Assembly (NCBI GenBank): GCA_014796735.1
Contig: JAAVIG010000089.1
Span: 1 to 7,895 of the forward strand
Source: Oscillospiraceae bacterium
GTDB lineage: Bacteria; Bacillota; Clostridia; Oscillospirales; Ruminococcaceae
Reading direction: 5' to 3'
Length of the DNA stretch: 7,895 nt
Shown here: one piece after another, positions 4,067 through 7,895 of the stretch
Layout of the letters: each line of letters begins with the position of its first letter
Position numbering within the stretch: the first letter of the stretch is position 1
Translations under genes and position numbers: made by a program
Notes under the pieces: model-generated
The model's database searches: none
What the model was told of the DNA's origin: nothing
The model's input: only the letters and a program-made list of their open reading frames with translations

Positions 4067-5122
4067 TTATTCCTTAATCATTCCGATACTTTTCACACCG
4101 CTTCTCATAACAAGCCCCCTCAAAAAAGGCTTATACATAAACGGACACTTCATCACCTTTCCCAACAGCTTAAGCCTAAGCTTAAGGGTAGCTTTTTTAT
4201 ACCGCCTTTCAACGCCTTCTTCTCCCTTTAAAAAACATTCTGCCAACATTAAAGCGCTATCTATCGCGTAGCTGAACCCCTCCAGAGAGCTTGGACTTAT
4301 AAAGCCTGCCGCTTCACCTATCAGCAAGGCGCCTTTATCCCCGCACACAAAGTCTCTCGCCTTCTGAGGGCGATATACCAAGCATGCTTCGGTTTTTTCC
4401 GCTTCTCCGAACTTAAACCCCTGATACCTTTCAAGCCTTTCCTTTTGCTTTTCAAACCGCTCACGGCTTTTATCCTTGGGAAACGCTCCGCCGAAAATAA
4501 AGTGACTGTCCTTGCTTATAGACCATGAACAGCAGTCGCTTGTCACCTTGTCGAAAATGCAAGAATAAAACGGATTTGGATTGTTCTCGGGAAACCACTG
4601 CTGTATCGCTATGTATGAGCGTATTTTTCTGTTGGGAAAAAAGCTTCTGCGCACCAATGAGCCCGCGCCGTCCGCGCCCACAACATAACGTGAGGTTATT
4701 TTTTCACCGCTTTTTAAAACGATCTCAAAGCCGTTTTCCGTGCGGATTATCGCCTTTGCTTTGTCGTCTGTAAGAGTTACCGTATCGGGGATAAGCCCTT
4801 TAAGCCACATATCAAAGCGGTGGCGGTCGAGGTTTACGTAAAATCTCTGATAATGCCTTACCAGTCCCGCTGTCAGGTCTATCGTCCTTACCGCGAATAT
4901 CTGAGGGTCTACCAGTACGGATTTTGGCAGGGTAAGATCAAACCTTGCCAATGACTTTTGAGCGTCGTCGGACAGCAAGCCGCCGCAGGGCTTGTGAAAG
5001 CTTTGTGCGGAAACCGTTTTCGGGTCGATCACCGCGATCCTGTATTTGTTTCCCGCAAGCCTTGCAAATGTAGCCCCCGCAGGTCCCGCGCCGATGACTG
5101 CTATATCAAAATCAACACTCAT
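4067..5122 (-). CDS. FAD-dependent oxidoreductase, geranylgeranyl reductase-like
   Basis: The 351-residue protein begins with a Rossmann dinucleotide fold: GAGPAG at 11-16 and the acidic D33 that would hold the FAD ribose. KPCGGLLS (44-51) and GEAAGFISPSSLEGFSYAI (269-287) match the CGG and FAD-contacting G-[DE]-A-A-G-x-x-x-P blocks of the geranylgeranyl reductase/FAD-dependent family (UbiH-related fold). A basic C-terminal tail follows. The protein should reduce or oxidise an organic, possibly lipid-like, substrate with FAD; the true substrate in Clostridia is unclear. ATG 5122 puts the Rossmann strand at the N-terminus as in relatives. An in-frame GTG at 5134 is an alternative, mirroring the ATG 155/167 pair at the other leader. 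It is the last gene of the four-gene minus-strand series and follows leader copy B, so it may be separately controlled. Confidence 0.88.
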   Translation of the reverse strand: MSVDFDIAVIGAGPAGATFARLAGNKYRIAVIDPKTVSAQSFHKPCGGLLSDDAQKSLARFDLTLPKSVLVDPQIFAVRTIDLTAGLVRHYQRFYVNLDRHRFDMWLKGLIPDTVTLTDDKAKAIIRTENGFEIVLKSGEKITSRYVVGADGAGSLVRRSFFPNRKIRSYIAIQQWFPENNPNPFYSCIFDKVTSDCCSWSISKDSHFIFGGAFPKDKSRERFEKQKERLERYQGFKFGEAEKTEACLVYRPQKARDFVCGDKGALLIGEAAGFISPSSLEGFSYAIDSALMLAECFLKGEEGVERRYKKATLKLRLKLLGKVMKCPFMYKPFLRGLVMRSGVKSIGMIKE

Positions 5123-5134
5123 TCTTATTATCAC

Positions 5135-5229
5135 GCCTTTCCTCTTGAGGAGTATTTGTGCCGAGGCGATATATCGAGGCACAAATGCGACGGGTTTGAA
5201 AGAACCCATTTTTTCAGGTTCTTTCAAAC
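5135..5229 (-). promoter_or_regulatory. structured 5' leader, copy B (candidate cis-regulatory RNA)
   Basis: This is the partner of the leader at 71-154. P1 is a perfect 13-bp stem, 5229-5217 with 5206-5194, 10-base loop. P2 pairs ATTTGTGCC (5186-5178) with GGCACAAAT (5162-5154); its loop is longer than in copy A and contains the self-complementary CGATATATCG (5167-5176). P3 pairs around CAAG and includes the Shine-Dalgarno GAGGAAAGG (near 5146-5136). TTCTTTC of P1 can instead pair with GAAAGG over six positions. Compared with copy A, P1 and P2 keep pairing while some bases change, and an A-C mismatch in each stem of copy A becomes a pair here. The stop codon of the upstream Abi gene (5226-5224) lies inside the P1 5' arm. 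Confidence 0.7.
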
Positions 5230-6207
5230 TTGCGCGCTTTCGTTTTCGTCCTCCGACAGCAGCTCCAGCCAATCCTCGGGAAATCCTAACATAGCCAGAT
5301 CAACAATATCGGCATAGTCGTAATAAAGCCGTCTGAACTGCTTTAAAAATCCGTCTCTCCATTTGCGCGGGCGGCGGTAAATTTCTTTCATTATAAGAAT
5401 GTATTCAAAAACGCTGCCCTCGGAGGAATGAAGATCGCCCATTTCCCAATCGTAAAGTCTGTGATAGTGGGCGCAGTGATTGCGAAAATCCGACATCATT
5501 CTGAGCTTCATTTCGAGAGTACCCGAGGATAAGCCGTAATACTGCTTTGAGATCGCCATTTTATCCTGTGGCTTTAAGTCGGAATAAAACAAATTCACCC
5601 CGCCGAAGCTGAACAGCTCCATTATCACCCACAGCGGAAACTCTCCGCCGTGCTTTCTTATATAATGCTGCACCATTTCGCTGTCGTTGTTGGTTTCGAT
5701 AAGCCTTTGTATCTTGGTAAGAAAGCTCTGGTGCTTATGTACATGGCTGAAGGTGTCGGAATTCAGATAGCCCGTTGCGCCGTAGCGTATGGCGTGATAG
5801 TTTGAGCAGTGAGCGCGCAGGGTTATTTCTATTTCCTCCAGTACCTCCAATAAAAGATTTCGTAGCTTGCGGTCAAAGTCATATACTCTCATGACCTGAT
5901 TAAACTTAGTTCCCTCGCGGTACTTCCCGTCCTCCTCCAAAAACAGCGAAAAATAGTGCGCCAAGCGGAAGTAGTTTATATCCGTAAGAGTTTCCCTTGC
6001 AAACTCCTCGTCCTCCACCGTACAGCCGCGCTCCTTAAGCTTTTCGATCTGCTCCTCAACGGTAGAGGGCAGCTTTTCCTTGTGCCGGTTATTCTGCTGC
6101 CCTGCGTCGGCGGATCTTTTTCGGCGGTTTATCTGCTCCTTTTCAAAAGGATAGTCGGTTTCCTGAACGTTTTTTCGGCGCGGATTATTATTGTAGCCCT
6201 GCCCCAT
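5224..6207 (-). CDS. Abi_2 (AbiD/AbiF-like) abortive infection family protein with HEPN motif
   Basis: The 327 residues include a basic, low-complexity N-terminus (1-45) and then an Abi_2-type domain: LPSTVEEQIEKLKERG (46-61), TDINYFRLAHYFSLF (75-89), YDFDRKLRNLLL (109-120), EITLRAHCSNYH (127-138), PLWVIMELFSFGGVNLFYSDL (191-211) and FRNHCAHYHRLYDW (241-254). R242-x4-H247 is the HEPN ribonuclease motif. Members of this family are phage-defence proteins thought to cleave RNA on infection. The activity here is inferred. ATG 6207 follows GGGAG with a seven-base gap. It lies 17 bases after the phosphatase stop, suggesting one transcript, and runs into leader B at its 3' end. No partner antitoxin of a HEPN/MNT kind is visible next to it. 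Confidence 0.85.
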   Translation of the reverse strand: MGQGYNNNPRRKNVQETDYPFEKEQINRRKRSADAGQQNNRHKEKLPSTVEEQIEKLKERGCTVEDEEFARETLTDINYFRLAHYFSLFLEEDGKYREGTKFNQVMRVYDFDRKLRNLLLEVLEEIEITLRAHCSNYHAIRYGATGYLNSDTFSHVHKHQSFLTKIQRLIETNNDSEMVQHYIRKHGGEFPLWVIMELFSFGGVNLFYSDLKPQDKMAISKQYYGLSSGTLEMKLRMMSDFRNHCAHYHRLYDWEMGDLHSSEGSVFEYILIMKEIYRRPRKWRDGFLKQFRRLYYDYADIVDLAMLGFPEDWLELLSEDENESAQV

Positions 6208-6224
6208 AATATATCTCCCTGTTG

Positions 6225-6818
6225 TTATTTATAAGCTCTGTGAACGGAAAAGATTTCCTTGATATCCGTACAGATCATGCCGCCGTCTGATTTCACATCA
6301 AGCTCTGTTCTTATAACAAGCGGCATCAGATCGGCAATTTTCAAAAAATCCTCAAAACCGTATTTTGGGTAAAAGTAATTTATGATCGTGCTTAAGGCTG
6401 TACCGTGAGTGGCTATAGCGACAGTTTCGTTTTTGTATTTTTTAAGCAGTCCGTCCAGTGCTTTTATATTTCTCTTCTGCACCTCTCTTAAGCTCTCTCC
6501 GCCCTCAATACTGTAATCGAAATCATTCCACTGCTTTTCTATAAAGTCGAAAAATCTGTCTCCGTGCCATTTTCCCGCGTGACGTTCTCTTAGCTCCTCG
6601 TTTGTTTCGATTTCCAAGCCGAGTGTTTTTGCGAGACCTTCCACCGTTTGCAGAGTTCGGGTGTAGGGGCTTGAAATTATATGAGCTATTCCCTTGTCTT
6701 TAAGGATCTCCGCAAGCTTTTCACTGTCCGCCAACCCCTCGCCGGTCAAAGGGCGGGTTCGTTCGTCGTGATATAAGCGGTCGGACTGAGCATGCCTTAT
6801 AAAATAAACCTCGGTCAT
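6225..6818 (-). CDS. histidine phosphatase family protein (phosphoglycerate mutase-like)
   Basis: This 197-residue, single-domain protein has the branch-1 histidine phosphatase signature. R8-H9 in FIRHAQSD holds the catalytic histidine that becomes phosphorylated, R54 in SSPYTRTLQT binds phosphate, E78 in ELRERHAGKW is the likely acid, and H138 in IATHGTAL is the second pocket histidine. No signal peptide, so cytoplasmic. The family removes phosphate from varied substrates (sugar phosphates, cobalamin precursors and others); the gene neighbours do not indicate which. ATG 6818 follows AGGAGA with a good gap and lies 16 bases after the membrane protein stop. An upstream in-frame start at 6875 would overlap that gene and is less likely. 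Confidence 0.9.
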   Translation of the reverse strand: MTEVYFIRHAQSDRLYHDERTRPLTGEGLADSEKLAEILKDKGIAHIISSPYTRTLQTVEGLAKTLGLEIETNEELRERHAGKWHGDRFFDFIEKQWNDFDYSIEGGESLREVQKRNIKALDGLLKKYKNETVAIATHGTALSTIINYFYPKYGFEDFLKIADLMPLVIRTELDVKSDGGMICTDIKEIFSVHRAYK

Positions 6819-6834
6819 ATAAACTCTCCTTTTT

Positions 6835-7830
6835 TTATTGCTCCTCGGGCTCGTCCTGTACCAACAGCTCGGCAATTTTCGCTTCGTCCGCCGAGGTGAA
6901 GCGCTTCATATAATCCTCCGTTGTTCCCGAACCGAAAAAGTCTTCGTCCGAGCCGCCGAGCTCAAGCCCGTTATCCTGTTCGTTATCCTCGCTTATCAGC
7001 ATTTCCGCAAGGACGGGATCGTTCAGGTCGCTTACGGGCTGCCAGTCGGAGGTGTTGCCCGTGCCGAAAATACTGTCTTCACCGTCGGGTTGAGCTGCTT
7101 TAAATTCGTCCGCGATCGGCTCGACAGGTTCGTCTTGCATAAGAAGCTCTTCCATTTTGGCTTCGTCGGTTTTGCTTATACGGGTTAAGTATTCATCGGA
7201 AACTCCCGTACCGAAAATATCCTCGTCCTTAACCTTACCGTCGGAAACGGACTTGGCTTTTTCGGCAGCAATTTTATAAGAGTCAAAGCTGTCGCTCATA
7301 TTTTTGATCTGACCTTGGGATATGGGCGTCCGGCTTGTATAGGAAAGGTCGGGGCTTGTATTGGTGCCATAAAGGTTTTCTCCGGCTCTCTTAGGCTCGC
7401 TGATGTCTATTACGGGCAAAGCACCGTTCGGATAAAGGGAGTAAAATAATTTTTTGGTATTGTGGTACATATTCCAGATGCATACCGAAAGGACGAAGGA
7501 AAGTACGGGCAGTATAATCCTTACCGTTATGGAGTACGCAAAAATACTTGCTGGCAAATCGGGAATAATCTGCTTTAACAGGTTAATGGCATCGATAATG
7601 ACGAATATTCTTGTTAAGCTGTACACGGCATCGATAGCGAGAAAGATCATAATTATTTCTACCGCTTTCGCAAGCTTATTCGTCCCCGCAAAGTCCTCGT
7701 AAGCCCTTGTTCCCCTGAATTTTTTGCACCGGATAAACATTACCAAAAGAACTGTAATATCTATAACAAATATTGCAATGTTGATTATTTCCACAATAGT
7801 GTCCATGTAGTCCGAATACATTTCGCTCAT
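6835..7830 (-). CDS. three-segment membrane protein with acidic repeat tail, unknown function
   Basis: I do not recognise a family. The 331 residues divide into a membrane part and a soluble part. Hydrophobic segments lie at about 11-33, 55-81 and 93-119, with basic residues after the first (RCKKFRG). Residues 120-331 are hydrophilic, acidic and probably cytoplasmic by the positive-inside rule. Within this tail, three copies of a unit resembling D-E-D-[IF]-F-G-[TS]-G ... D-E-A-K-[MI]-x-E-L-L-x-Q-D-E-P are seen, plus a weaker fourth, so it may be a scaffold or binding tail. ATG 7830 follows GGAAAG with a short gap; an earlier in-frame ATG at 7884 has no such site. It appears to head a transcript including the phosphatase and Abi genes; its promoter is not identified in the 65 bases left in the window. 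Confidence 0.75.
   Translation of the reverse strand: MSEMYSDYMDTIVEIINIAIFVIDITVLLVMFIRCKKFRGTRAYEDFAGTNKLAKAVEIIMIFLAIDAVYSLTRIFVIIDAINLLKQIIPDLPASIFAYSITVRIILPVLSFVLSVCIWNMYHNTKKLFYSLYPNGALPVIDISEPKRAGENLYGTNTSPDLSYTSRTPISQGQIKNMSDSFDSYKIAAEKAKSVSDGKVKDEDIFGTGVSDEYLTRISKTDEAKMEELLMQDEPVEPIADEFKAAQPDGEDSIFGTGNTSDWQPVSDLNDPVLAEMLISEDNEQDNGLELGGSDEDFFGSGTTEDYMKRFTSADEAKIAELLVQDEPEEQ
6838..7227 (-). repeat. tandem protein repeats in the acidic tail of the membrane protein
   Basis: Repeat units cover about residues 202-236 (DEDIFGTGVSDEYLTRIS then TDEAKMEELLMQDEP), 251-285 (EDSIFGTGNTSDW then DPVLAEMLISED) and 295-331 (DEDFFGSGTTEDYMKRFT then DEAKIAELLVQDEP). The first and last are the most alike; the middle one keeps the F-G-T-G turn and the L-x-E-M-L helix. 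A possible degenerate unit starts at about residue 151 (ENLYGTNTSPDLSYTSR). Each has an aromatic/glycine turn followed by an acidic helix. Confidence 0.65.
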
Positions 7831-7895
7831 AATATTCTTTCCTTTCCCCATTTGTCTGTAATTAAACGGTGTAAGTCCGGACATCTGCGCTGCCG

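Noticed and set aside
4525..4773. Plus-strand reading frames within the FAD oxidoreductase and Abi genes
   Set aside because: These are antisense shadows of strong minus-strand genes, without ribosome binding sites or recognisable domains.
5123..5272. N-terminal extension of the FAD oxidoreductase up to 5272
   Set aside because: It overlaps the end of the Abi gene and all of leader B. The Rossmann motif begins right after ATG 5122, as usual for the family.

Overview
The window reads like the chromosome of a low-to-mid-GC Gram-positive anaerobe of the class Clostridia, most likely a gut Oscillospiraceae/Ruminococcaceae-type organism. This rests on strong AGGAGG-like ribosome binding sites, consensus TTGACA-17-TATAAT promoters, a 2[4Fe-4S] ferredoxin fused to a flavin-binding barrel, an FAD-dependent geranylgeranyl-reductase-like enzyme, and a holin-like type I toxin. 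The genus cannot be fixed from sequence alone. No rRNA, tRNA, CRISPR array or transposase is visible.

Layout. (1) At 2-784 (+), the tail of an unknown gene is followed by a structured leader (71-154) and a PNPOx-like/ferredoxin fusion gene, ended by a strong terminator (842-892). (2) At 901-1065 lies a palindrome-rich non-coding stretch. (3) At 1083-1681 (-) is a PAT-like GNAT acetyltransferase with a consensus promoter. (4) At 1720-3454 (-) is a 539-residue ECF-type sigma factor with a long C-terminal extension, a clear terminator and a possible ECF-type promoter. (5) At 3468-3999 is a type I toxin-antitoxin locus: a 50-residue holin-like toxin (+) faced by an antisense RNA (-), beside a second, partial copy in which the toxin is reduced to a C-terminal stub while the antisense RNA gene and its promoter are intact. 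(6) From 7830 down to 4067 (-) four genes run head to tail: a three-segment membrane protein with an acidic repeat tail, a histidine phosphatase, an Abi_2/HEPN abortive-infection-like protein, and an FAD-dependent oxidoreductase.

The most interesting signal is a pair of nearly identical leaders of about 85-95 nt. One precedes the PNPOx-ferredoxin gene and the other precedes the FAD oxidoreductase, on opposite strands about 5 kb apart, while the coding sequences they precede are unrelated. The leaders share a long 5' hairpin, a second hairpin that keeps its pairing despite sequence changes and a different loop, and a third hairpin that holds the Shine-Dalgarno. The 3' arm of the first hairpin can alternatively pair with the Shine-Dalgarno. 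This looks like a cis-regulatory RNA, riboswitch-like, that coordinates two redox enzymes. I do not recognise it as a named class. The proposed ligand or signal, and the idea that the two enzymes act together, are inferences.

The second notable feature is the type I toxin-antitoxin locus. Three consensus-like promoters, a hairpin over the toxin ribosome binding site and shared bidirectional terminators can all be read directly, and the neighbouring partial copy would act as an orphan antitoxin RNA gene.
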